Source: Kineococcus xinjiangensis (GTDB lineage Bacteria; Actinomycetota; Actinomycetes; Actinomycetales; Kineococcaceae). From it: a stretch of 64,000 nt of DNA. Positions 1 to 7,968 of this stretch are shown here, one piece after another; position 1 is the first letter of the stretch, and each line of letters opens with the position of its first letter. The translations under genes and the position numbers were made by a program. Under the pieces are notes generated by a model that was not told the DNA's origin, searched no databases, and saw nothing but the letters and a program-made list of their open reading frames with translations. Where the stretch lies: the NCBI RefSeq assembly GCF_002934625.1, contig NZ_PTJD01000002.1, positions 362,867 through 426,866 on the forward strand. Direction: 5' to 3'.

Positions 1-2
1 TC

Positions 3-817
<815 letters not shown>

Positions 818-961
818 CGCCCCATCCTGCGCCACGCCGCCGGGCCGCGCCGGGTTCACCCACCTGATCTCCGTCCGGGGCTAGATTGCTCCGGGCCGCC
901 TGCTGCACGGGCGGCCGCGCGGGGTGGCTGCACGGGGTGCACGACGGGTCTGGAGGAGCGT

Positions 962-1834
962 GTGACCGAGGACTCCAGGTCCGAGCGCAGCGACGCGGGC
1001 TCCTTCGCCCCCCACGTCCCCTACATCGCCCCCCGCAAGCGCCGTGACGGCGGCCCCGCCGGGTCGCTGGAGCAGGCGCGGGAGCGCGAGCGGGCCCTGC
1101 GGGCGGCGGAGCGGGGACCGGCGCAGCGGGACCCGCGGACGTGGGTGGCCGCTGCGCTGCTCGTCGCGGCGGTCGTGGCGCTGCTGCTCGGCGGGGCCCT
1201 GCTGGGCCCGGCCCTGTGCCTGGCCGCGCTGCTCGCCGCCGCCGCGGTGATCGCGCCGCGCTACCGCCGCGGCGCCGCCGACCGCGCGCTCACCGCGCAG
1301 ATCCGCCGGGAGCGGCACACCGCCAGGGCGCTGGAGGAGCTCCGCGGCCACGGCTGGACCGTGCTCCACGACCGCCTGGTCCCGGGCACGGAGCACCGCG
1401 TCGCCCACGTCCTGGCCGGCCCCGCGGGTGTCGTCGTCGCCACTCCGCTCCCCGTGCACGGCCCCGTCCACCAGCGCGGCGACGCCCTCATGACGGGGGA
1501 CGTGATCCTCACGGAGTGGTTCGGCGCCCGCTGGTGGGAGGTCGAGCAGATCAACGAGGAGCTGGCGCAGCGGCTGTCCGGGTGGCCGTGGAAGGGCCCG
1601 ATCTACCCGGTCGTCCTCGTCTCCCCGGAGTCGAGGGGCCTGCTCGCGAGGCTGCGGCGGGAGCCGGCCGTCCCTGCGCGCTTCCCGTTCGCCTACCGCG
1701 ACGTGGCGCTGCGCTCCACCGACCGCGTGCGGCACTGGGTGACGGCGATGCCCGCGCCGCTCGGGCAGCTCGCGGTCGCGGAGCTGACGTCGGAGCTGGC
1801 TGACGCCTGCCCGCCGGCGGCGACGGCGGACTGA
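962..1834 (+). CDS. membrane protein with NERD-like domain
   Basis: A GTG start at 962 is chosen because GGAGGAG lies 4 bases upstream; the frame open before it only mirrors the methyltransferase gene. The 290-residue product has a charged N-terminus, two adjacent hydrophobic segments at about residues 60-100 (WVAAALLVAAVVALLLGG and the following LCLAALLAAAA), then a soluble part. The soluble part (about 120-190) contains HDRLVPGTEHRVAHVLAGP and a GVVVATP strand, which resembles the nuclease-related NERD fold seen in many actinobacterial membrane proteins. The classical NERD acidic residues are not convincing, so nuclease activity is not claimed. It stands alone between two minus-strand genes. 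Confidence 0.6.
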   Translation: MTEDSRSERSDAGSFAPHVPYIAPRKRRDGGPAGSLEQARERERALRAAERGPAQRDPRTWVAAALLVAAVVALLLGGALLGPALCLAALLAAAAVIAPRYRRGAADRALTAQIRRERHTARALEELRGHGWTVLHDRLVPGTEHRVAHVLAGPAGVVVATPLPVHGPVHQRGDALMTGDVILTEWFGARWWEVEQINEELAQRLSGWPWKGPIYPVVLVSPESRGLLARLRREPAVPARFPFAYRDVALRSTDRVRHWVTAMPAPLGQLAVAELTSELADACPPAATAD

Positions 1835-1949
1835 GGGCCGGCGAGGGCGGGGACCGGCACCGACCCCGACGGGCCGAGGCGTCCGCTCGCCACCTCACGT
1901 CCGCTGGGTCGCTGAGGAGCCCGCGAGGTGGTGCGCGGTGCGCACCCTG

Positions 1950-4790
1950 CTAGGACTGCGGGTGCTCGCTGCCTGCCTGGTCGCCCATCCACCGCGCGGC
2001 GAAGACCGCGGCGGACGTGGGACGGCCGATGTGGAAGCCCTGGGCGTACCCGCAACCGAGGTCTGCCACCAGCTGCAGCTCCTCGGCGCTCTCCACCCCC
2101 TCCGCCACGCAGCTCAGCCCGAACTCCTGGGCCAGACCGCACACCGCCGCGATGAGCGCGGCGTCGCGCGAACCCGCCTCCGTACCGCTGACGAAGGAGC
2201 GGTCCACCTTCAGCTGGTGCACGGGCAGGTGGCGCAGGTGGGCCAAGGACGAGTAGCCGGTGCCGAAGTCGTCGATCGACAGGTTCGCGCCGAGGGAGGC
2301 CAGCGCGTGGACCGCCTCGCTCATGTTCGAGCGCTCCGACATCAGCGTCGTCTCGGTGATCTCCAGACTCAGCTCGGCCGGGGAGAGGTCGTTGTCCCCG
2401 ATCGCGCGCTCGACGCTGGTGAGGAGGGCGGCGCCGAGCTGCTGCGGGGAGAGGTTGACAGCCATCCGGAAGCCACTGGGCAGCAGGTTCCGCCCCTTCC
2501 ACTCGCCGAGCTGGTGCAGCGCCTCGCCGAGGACCCACTCCCCCAGCGGCACGATGAACCCCGTCTCCTCTGCCAGCGGGATGAACTGGTCCGGCGGGAC
2601 CGGGCCGATGCCGGGGCGGTTCCAGCGCAACAGCGCCTCAGCGCCGTGCAACCGCCCCGTGGACACGTCGATGACCGGCTGGTAGTGCACGGCCAGCTCG
2701 CCGTGCTCGAGCCCCCGGCGCAGGGCCTGTTCGACGTCGAGGTGCCGCAGGGCCTGGTAGCGCAGACCCGCCTCGAAGCGGGAGGCGCGGTTTCGCCCGA
2801 GCTCCTTGGCCAGGTACATCGCGGTGTCGGCCTCGCGCAGGAGGTCCGCCGGGCGGTGGTGCTGGTGGGCGAGGGTCACCCCGATGGAGGCGGTGATGCG
2901 CAGCTCCCGCCCGTCGACCTCGGCCGGCTGCTGGAAGGCGTCGACAATCCGCTGGGCGATGGCCTCGGCGACCGCTGCGTCGGTGTCCTCGCACAGGACC
3001 ATGAACTCGTCACCGCCGAGGCGGGCGACCGTGTCGGTGGCACGGGCCACCTGGCTGATGCGGTGGGCGGCGTGGATGAGCAGGTTGTCACCGACGTCGT
3101 GGCCGAAGGAGTCGTTGACCAGCTTGAAGCGGTCCAGGTCGATGAACAGCAGCGCGACGGACGTGCCGCGGGCGTGGCGGTGCAGCGCGTGCTCCAGGCG
3201 GTCCATCAGCAGTCGCCGGTTGGGAAGGCCCGTGAGGGCGTCGTGCAGGCCGAGGTGGGCCAGTCGGCTCTCGGCGCGGCGGAGCAGGACGGCGTCGATG
3301 TCGCGTCGCAGCTCCTCCGCCTCGGAGACCTCCACCGGGTCCCAGGGCAGGCAGCGCCCGGAGACGCTCTGGCGCCAGGCGGAGAAGGAGTTGCGTGGCG
3401 ACAGCGGGGTCTCGCGGTTCAGCGGTGACTGGTCGCCGAGCCAGTCCACGCTCTGGTCGACCTCGCGGCGGAACCAGGCGACGTAGTCGCGGTCGCTGCC
3501 GAACGGCACCAGCACCAGGCCGGCGGCTGCGGGCAGGAGCCCGGCGAGTTCGGGGTGGTCGGTGGGCAGCGCATCGGTGACGAGCGGGAGGTCACCTCCT
3601 GCACCGCTGCGCAAGCGGTCGACCACGGCCTGCACCTGCGGCTGCGGCGGGGTGGTCCCCAGCGCGGTGAACTCCTCCTCCAGGCAGATGACGGCGCCGT
3701 CCGCAGGAACGAGGTCGAGCACCGTGACCTCGCCCCGGGTGAGGCCCTCGGCGACGTCGTCGCTGCCGACCATCTGCTCGACCAGCCGGGTCCGCAGGTG
3801 CTGCACCTCGAGCCGTCTCCTCAGCCGCTGCGTCTCCTGCAGACCGGTGAGCCTGGCGGTGAGCTGCTGGGCCAGGAACTCGCAGACCCGGCGCAGCGGA
3901 TGGGGCACGTGGCGCGCCGTCCGGTCGCCGCAGGAGATCATCCCGATCAGCTGCCCGTCGTGCACCACGGGCAGCGACAGGCTCGCCCCGATCCCCATGT
4001 TGCGCATGAACTTCTCGTGGTGCGGCGACACGGCCCGCAGCTGGGCCAGGCTGAGGTCGAGGGGCACCTGCCCACCGACGGGGCCGGACGTGACGAGCTC
4101 CGCAGGGCCCTCGTCCGCGAGGACGATCATCCGTGACGGCTGCAGCACGTACAGCCTGCGTGCCTGGGCGGGGATGTCGGAGGCGGGGTAGTGCAGCCCC
4201 AGGTAGGGCTCGAGCTGCCCGGACCGGTCCTCCGCGACCACCTCCCCGTGACCGTCGGGGTGGAAGTGGTACACCATGACCCGCTCGAAACCGGTGAGGT
4301 GGCGGACCTGCTGCGCCGCGGCCGTGCGCAACTCCTCGACGGTCTCGCAGCGGGAGAGCCGGCGCATGCCGGCGTGCAGGTCGGCGAGCAGCCGGTCCGG
4401 CGAGGCGGCGGTGGAGCGCTCGATCTCGACGACGAGGGGGCCACCGGCCTCGTGGGCGACGACGTCGACGCCCCGACCATCGATCCTGGCGCGGAACGCG
4501 GAGACGGCATCGTCTGCTGCTGCGGTCGGGCCGGTGCGCAACCGCCGGGAGGGTCCCTTCCCGATCACCACCTCGAGGTGCTGGCCGAGAACCACCTCGG
4601 GGGGTCCGCTCAGGAGCCTGCTGCAGTTGGCACTGACCTGCAGGACCTCGTGCGTCACCGGATCGGCGGCGAGCAGGACACCGTGGGGTTGCACTGCGCC
4701 GGGGACGTGGATCGGTTCCCGGGCGCACTCGTCGAGCCGTCTGCGCTCGTCGTCGGGGAGGAGGTCCTCCACCCGCGTCACGTCGCTCAC
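1950..4790 (-). CDS. bacteriophytochrome with GGDEF and EAL output domains
   Basis: A red/far-red photoreceptor fused to cyclic-di-GMP synthesis and breakdown domains, 946 residues. The N-terminal PAS has the biliverdin-binding Cys22 in ECAREPIHVPGAVQPHG, almost identical to Deinococcus BphP around its Cys24. The GAF domain carries YPASDIPAQA near residue 201 and SPHHEKF near 258 (the pyrrole-water histidine). The PHY tongue has PRNSF near 465. The GGDEF domain has RATD (I-site) and RLGGDEF near 592. The EAL domain has AEALLRW near 717, [15 protein letters not shown] and VAEGVE, so both enzymatic domains look intact. In the position of BphP His290 the sequence reads CGD instead of CHH. The GTG start at 4790 overlaps the TGA of a 25-codon ORF and has no good Shine-Dalgarno of its own. 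There is no heme oxygenase gene in the window. Confidence 0.95.
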   Translation of the reverse strand: MSDVTRVEDLLPDDERRRLDECAREPIHVPGAVQPHGVLLAADPVTHEVLQVSANCSRLLSGPPEVVLGQHLEVVIGKGPSRRLRTGPTAAADDAVSAFRARIDGRGVDVVAHEAGGPLVVEIERSTAASPDRLLADLHAGMRRLSRCETVEELRTAAAQQVRHLTGFERVMVYHFHPDGHGEVVAEDRSGQLEPYLGLHYPASDIPAQARRLYVLQPSRMIVLADEGPAELVTSGPVGGQVPLDLSLAQLRAVSPHHEKFMRNMGIGASLSLPVVHDGQLIGMISCGDRTARHVPHPLRRVCEFLAQQLTARLTGLQETQRLRRRLEVQHLRTRLVEQMVGSDDVAEGLTRGEVTVLDLVPADGAVICLEEEFTALGTTPPQPQVQAVVDRLRSGAGGDLPLVTDALPTDHPELAGLLPAAAGLVLVPFGSDRDYVAWFRREVDQSVDWLGDQSPLNRETPLSPRNSFSAWRQSVSGRCLPWDPVEVSEAEELRRDIDAVLLRRAESRLAHLGLHDALTGLPNRRLLMDRLEHALHRHARGTSVALLFIDLDRFKLVNDSFGHDVGDNLLIHAAHRISQVARATDTVARLGGDEFMVLCEDTDAAVAEAIAQRIVDAFQQPAEVDGRELRITASIGVTLAHQHHRPADLLREADTAMYLAKELGRNRASRFEAGLRYQALRHLDVEQALRRGLEHGELAVHYQPVIDVSTGRLHGAEALLRWNRPGIGPVPPDQFIPLAEETGFIVPLGEWVLGEALHQLGEWKGRNLLPSGFRMAVNLSPQQLGAALLTSVERAIGDNDLSPAELSLEITETTLMSERSNMSEAVHALASLGANLSIDDFGTGYSSLAHLRHLPVHQLKVDRSFVSGTEAGSRDAALIAAVCGLAQEFGLSCVAEGVESAEELQLVADLGCGYAQGFHIGRPTSAAVFAARWMGDQAGSEHPQS

Positions 4791-4864
4791 GTCGGCGGTC
4801 CGGCCTGCGCAGAGCAGGCGGGTGCGGCCCTGCCGTGGAGCGGGCCGCCTGTCGGGACGGGCAT
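4787..4864 (-). CDS. 25-codon ORF coupled to the phytochrome gene
   Basis: An ATG at 4864 is preceded by AAGAGG and opens a 25-codon frame (MPVPTGGPLHGRAAPACSAQ, then AGPPT). Its TGA overlaps the GTG start of the phytochrome gene in a GTGA arrangement. The peptide resembles nothing I know, and may act only to deliver ribosomes to the downstream start. Alternatively it is a chance ORF and the phytochrome is translated directly. No independent evidence of expression is visible. Confidence 0.4.
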   Translation of the reverse strand: MPVPTGGPLHGRAAPACSAQAGPPT

Positions 4865-4903
4865 GCTCACCTCTTCCCGCTCGAGGGGCACATGACGTCG
4901 CCA

Positions 4904-4918
4904 CTACACTCAGCGTAG
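4904..4918. promoter_or_regulatory. near-palindrome upstream of phytochrome gene
   Basis: CTACACTCAGCGTAG is a 15-bp near-palindrome (6 of 7 pairs), about 40 bases upstream of the short ORF at 4864. Read on the minus strand it contains ACGCTGAGT. The same 9-mer occurs about 45 bases upstream of the secreted-protein/GGDEF-EAL operon (32079-32087), and a related TTAACGTTGCGT occurs before the MASE1-GGDEF gene. It could be an operator or part of an alternative sigma-factor promoter. Confidence 0.35.
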
Positions 4919-4980
4919 CCGGACTGCACCTCTTCGTTGAGCGCCGCACCGGATGTCGATCCGGGTCGCGGACGGCGCGT

Positions 4981-5553
4981 TCAGGCCTCCCGACCCCGCC
5001 CCGCCAGCACCGCGTCCAGCCCCGCCACGAGGAACCGGTAGCTGCGGTCGACGTCCCGGGGCAGGCCGAAACCGCCCTCGACCTCCAGCGTGGCGAACCC
5101 GTGCAGGGCCGCGCGCAGGGCCCGCGCGGCGTCCACGGCCTCGTCGCCGGCGAGGCCGTAGCCGGCGAGGACGGCGAGCACGGTCCGCAGCACCCCGTCG
5201 GCCGCGGCGAGGTGCTCGGCGTCGCCCGGGTCGGGCGCGCGGACGGTCGCGGCGTAGCGGCCGGGGTGCCGGCGGGCGTAGTCGCGGTACGCGTCGGCCA
5301 CGGCGTGCAGGGCGTCGGCTCCGGACCGGCCGAGGGCCGCCCCACCCAGCGCCTCCCCGAGTTCGCGCGTGGCGAGGACCGCCAGGTCCCGGCGCAGGCC
5401 GTCGAGGGAGTCGATGTGCTTGTAGAGGCTGGGCAGGCGGACCCCGAGCCGCTCGGCGACCAGCGCGAGGGTGAGCCGGGGGAACCCGACGTCGTCGCTG
5501 ACGGCGGCGGCGGCCTGGGCGACGACGCGCGGGTTCAGCCCGGCCCTAGGCAC
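4981..5553 (-). CDS. TetR-family transcriptional regulator
   Basis: A 190-residue repressor-like protein. The N-terminal helix-turn-helix reads LTLALVAERLGVRLPSLYKH at about residues 25-45, and the C-terminal part has the helical, Gly/Ala-rich pattern of the TetR_C families with AALHGFATLE. The GTG start at 5553 overlaps the last 8 bases of the upstream hydrolase gene (stop at 5546-5548), so the two are translated as a coupled pair. The likely operator is the perfect dyad at 6387-6404 just before the hydrolase start, which would give autoregulation of the operon. The ligand is unknown; a hydrolase substrate or product would be a natural guess. Confidence 0.85.
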   Translation of the reverse strand: MPRAGLNPRVVAQAAAAVSDDVGFPRLTLALVAERLGVRLPSLYKHIDSLDGLRRDLAVLATRELGEALGGAALGRSGADALHAVADAYRDYARRHPGRYAATVRAPDPGDAEHLAAADGVLRTVLAVLAGYGLAGDEAVDAARALRAALHGFATLEVEGGFGLPRDVDRSYRFLVAGLDAVLAGRGREA

Positions 5554-6364
5554 GGGCGCTGACCCGCTGGGCGAACTCCACGATCGCGGGGCCGACGGTG
5601 CCGGGGACCTCGACCTGCGGGTAGTGCCCTGCACCGGGCACCAGCAGCAGCTCCCCGCGCAGGCGCTGCGCGACCCAGCGGCCCTCCGCAGCCGGGTCGG
5701 GGAAGTCGGGGTCGCGCTCGCCCATCACGACGAGGGTCGGGGCGGACACCTCGTCCAGGCGGGCCTCGACGGGGGCGTGGCTGGTGCGGGTGGTGGCGCG
5801 GAACGCGGCCGCGTAGCCGGGGCGGCGCATGCTCGCGGAGACGGCCGCGACGTGCTCGGCGAGGTCGTCGGGGCGGTGTCCCGGGTAGAGCTTCGGCAGG
5901 TAGGACGTCCAGACGCGGGGAGCCCACGGGCCGGCCATGGCGGCGCGGAAGGCCCACGCCAGCAACGGGTTCATCGTCGGGTTGCGGACGAAGGGGCCGA
6001 GGAGCACCAGCCCGCTCACCGCGTCGGGGCGCTCCGCGGCCGCCCATGCGGCCGCGCCGGCGCCCATGGAGTTCCCGACGACGACGGCGGGGCCGCCCAG
6101 CTCGGCCACCACGGCGAGCACGTCCTCCCCGGCGGCGACGTCGTCGTAGCGGTCGAACGTGGCGTCGCTGCCGCCGTGGCCACGGAGGTCCATCGCAGCC
6201 ACCCGGAAACCCGCCTGCACCAGCAGGGGCGCGGTGCGGCGGTAGGAGCTGCGCAGCTCCCCCATGCCCGGCACGCAGACCACGAGGGGGCCGCTGCCGT
6301 GGACCTCGTAGGCGATCCGCCCGCCGGGGCGCTGGACGTGGCGGACCTCTGCACCAGCGGACAT
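5546..6364 (-). CDS. alpha/beta-fold hydrolase
   Basis: The ATG at 6364 is taken because GAGGAGG precedes it at good spacing; the frame continues to 6409 but would cover the operator-like dyad. The 272-residue product has the alpha/beta hydrolase landmarks in order: VVCVPGMGELRSSYR (oxyanion region), DLRGHGGSD, the nucleophile elbow GNSMGAG, TLVVMGERDPDFP near the acid, and GAGHYPQVE carrying the catalytic His. There is no signal peptide, so it is cytoplasmic. Substrate is not recognisable; epoxide hydrolases, haloalkane dehalogenases and esterases share this layout. It is first in a two-gene operon with the TetR gene. Confidence 0.88.
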   Translation of the reverse strand: MSAGAEVRHVQRPGGRIAYEVHGSGPLVVCVPGMGELRSSYRRTAPLLVQAGFRVAAMDLRGHGGSDATFDRYDDVAAGEDVLAVVAELGGPAVVVGNSMGAGAAAWAAAERPDAVSGLVLLGPFVRNPTMNPLLAWAFRAAMAGPWAPRVWTSYLPKLYPGHRPDDLAEHVAAVSASMRRPGYAAAFRATTRTSHAPVEARLDEVSAPTLVVMGERDPDFPDPAAEGRWVAQRLRGELLLVPGAGHYPQVEVPGTVGPAIVEFAQRVSARA

Positions 6365-6386
6365 CGCAGCCTCCTCGGCTAGTTCA

Positions 6387-6404
6387 GTTAGCTGAAAAGC
6401 TAAC
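6387..6404. promoter_or_regulatory. candidate TetR operator
   Basis: A perfect inverted repeat, GTTAGCT and AGCTAAC separated by GAAA, in an AT-richer stretch 23 bases upstream of the hydrolase start at 6364. Its size and place suit autoregulation by the TetR protein encoded at 4981-5553. Assignment to that regulator is inference. Confidence 0.6.
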
Positions 6405-6435
6405 ACCATTAGCCAGCGAGCACCACTCTAGCTTT

Positions 6436-6457
6436 CAGTACATCAAGCGATGTACTG
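6436..6457. promoter_or_regulatory. candidate CmtR/ArsR-type operator
   Basis: A perfect inverted repeat with 9-base arms (CAGTACATC and GATGTACTG) and a 4-base centre (AAGC). It ends 7 bases before the ATG at 6465 of the ArsR-family gene. Imperfect 12-2-12-like dyads in this position are the usual operators of ArsR/SmtB sensors. The dyad also swallows an in-frame ATG at 6450, which argues for the later start. Only 31 bases separate it from the TetR dyad. Confidence 0.65.
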
Positions 6458-6464
6458 TCCGGGC

Positions 6465-6809
6465 ATGGAACCGCTGCCCCACGGCGAGGTCCTGGCCCGC
6501 TTCGGCCACGCCCTCTCCGACCCCACCCGCGCCCGGCTGCTGCTGGCGCTACGCGAGGCCCCCGGCTACCCCGCCGAACTCGCGGACCTGCTCGGGGTCT
6601 CCCGCCAGAACCTGTCCAACCACCTCGCCTGCCTGCGCGGCTGCGGTCTCGTCGTCTCCGTGCCCGAGGGCCGCCGCAGCCGCTACGAGCTGGCCGACGA
6701 GCGCCTCGCGCACGCCCTGGGCGACCTGCTCGGCGTCGTGCTCGCCGTCGACCCCGCGGCCTGCGAGGGCACGGGCGCCTGCGCTCCGGCCGAGGAGGTC
6801 GACGCCTGA
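6465..6809 (+). CDS. CmtR-like ArsR/SmtB metal-sensing repressor
   Basis: A 114-residue winged-helix repressor. ALSDPTRARLLLALREAP opens the ArsR domain and VSRQNLSNHLACLRGCGLVV is the recognition helix. Cys56 and Cys60 in ACLRGC, with Cys100 and Cys106 near the C-terminus, match the spacing of Mycobacterium tuberculosis CmtR (Cys57, Cys61, Cys102), which binds Cd(II) and Pb(II) and then leaves its operator. I therefore infer a Cd/Pb-type sensor. The ATG at 6465 is preferred over 6450, which lies inside the palindrome. TGATG overlap with the next gene indicates an operon whose product may be induced by metal. Confidence 0.85.
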   Translation: MEPLPHGEVLARFGHALSDPTRARLLLALREAPGYPAELADLLGVSRQNLSNHLACLRGCGLVVSVPEGRRSRYELADERLAHALGDLLGVVLAVDPAACEGTGACAPAEEVDA

Positions 6810-7456
6810 TGGACGCCCTCGCACTGACCGCGTACTCGCTCGGCGTCGCCGTCGCCTTCGGCGGCCGCAGCTGGCTGCAGCGGCGCCGCACCGGTTCCGC
6901 CGGGTTCAACGGCTTCTCCGGTGCGCCCTGGTCCCTGGAGCGCGCCGCCGGGGTCCTCTTCGCCGCCGCCGTCGTCGCCGGGCTGCTCGCCCCCGCCCTC
7001 GCCGTCACCGGGGTGCTCGGCACCCTCGCCCTCCTCGACGGCACCGGCACCCGGGTCGCGGGCCTCGGCCTCGTGCTCGCCGGGTTCACCGGGACCGTGG
7101 CCTCGCAGGCGGCGATGGGGAACTCCTGGCGCATCGGCGTCGACGAGGCGGAGCGCACCGACCTGGTCACCTCCGGCCTGTTCGCCCGCGTGCGCAACCC
7201 GATCTTCACCGCGATGCTCACCGCGCAGGCCGGCCTGGCGCTGGCCGTGCCGAACGCCCTCTCGCTCGCCGCGCTGGCCGCGCTCCTGCTCGCCGTGCAG
7301 GTGCAGGTCCGCCGCGTGGAGGAGCCGTACCTGCTGCGCACCCACGGCGGGGCGTACCGCGCCTACGCCGCCCGCACCGGCCGGTTCCTGCCGGGGCTCG
7401 GCAGGCTGCGCGCCGCCGGCCGCGAGGCCGCGCACGCCGGCACGACCGCCGGGTAG
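6809..7456 (+). CDS. isoprenylcysteine carboxyl methyltransferase-like membrane protein
   Basis: A 215-residue integral membrane protein with about five hydrophobic segments. The C-terminal half has the ICMT/PEMT signature: GNSWRIGVDEAERTDLVTSG, then LFARVRNPIFTAM, and later EEPYLLRTHGGAYRAYAART, the cofactor-binding region of this family. Family members methylate isoprenylcysteine or phospholipids using S-adenosylmethionine; in bacteria the substrate is mostly unknown. The start codon overlaps the stop of the CmtR-like gene by one base, so expression probably follows metal derepression. A link of this enzyme to metal resistance is inference from context. Confidence 0.82.
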   Translation: MDALALTAYSLGVAVAFGGRSWLQRRRTGSAGFNGFSGAPWSLERAAGVLFAAAVVAGLLAPALAVTGVLGTLALLDGTGTRVAGLGLVLAGFTGTVASQAAMGNSWRIGVDEAERTDLVTSGLFARVRNPIFTAMLTAQAGLALAVPNALSLAALAALLLAVQVQVRRVEEPYLLRTHGGAYRAYAARTGRFLPGLGRLRAAGREAAHAGTTAG

Positions 7457-7488
7457 TCGGCCCGCCGGCTCCGGCCGCCGGTGGGTCC

Positions 7489-7968
7489 TCAGTGCCGCCC
7501 GTGCCGCCTCGGCGGCGCGGGCGTGCGGGCGCACCGGCGGACCCTGCTGCGCGCCTCCACCGGCCGCTCCGGCGGCACGCGCTCCCCGGCGGCGCGCTCC
7601 CCCACCACCGCGGCCGCGCGCCGGGCCGCCCTGCGCCGCCGCCTCGCCCGCCAGGAACCCACCTGCCACGCCGCCGCCAGGTAGGCGACGAGCTCCAGCA
7701 GCAGCAGCGCCCCCCACAGCGCCGCCGTCAGGCCCGGGTTCGCGGGGGCGTCCGGGCCCAGGCCCGACACCGGCGCCAGCCGCGCCAGCGCCCCGAGGGT
7801 GGCGTCCGGCTCGGCCAGGTCCACCCCGCCGGAGGTGGCCGCGACGGCCGCGTGCCAGGCCAGGGCGGCCGTCGCGCCCATGGCGAGCAGGGTGAGCTGC
7901 GCCCGCGCCCGCCAGGACAGCAACGGCTCCTCCACCGGCTCCCAGCCCTCGGGCAGCCCGCGGTTCAC
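7489..7968 (-). CDS. small membrane protein at end of T4SS-like operon
   Basis: A 159-residue protein with two or three hydrophobic segments (ARAQLTLLAMGATAALAWHA near residue 22, and LTAALWGALLLLELVAYLAA near 85). The rest is a strongly basic Arg-rich tail (RARRRRRAARRAA and onward). The GTG start at 7968 overlaps the TGA of the upstream VirB4-like gene in a GTGA pattern, so translation is coupled. I do not recognise a family. By position it is the last member of the secretion-like operon and may be an inner-membrane accessory. Confidence 0.6.
   Translation of the reverse strand: MNRGLPEGWEPVEEPLLSWRARAQLTLLAMGATAALAWHAAVAATSGGVDLAEPDATLGALARLAPVSGLGPDAPANPGLTAALWGALLLLELVAYLAAAWQVGSWRARRRRRAARRAAAVVGERAAGERVPPERPVEARSRVRRCARTPAPPRRHGRH

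Noticed and set aside
1938..3428. Long plus-strand frame opposite the phytochrome gene
   Set aside because: Codon composition mirrors the true gene; no domain or ribosome binding site.
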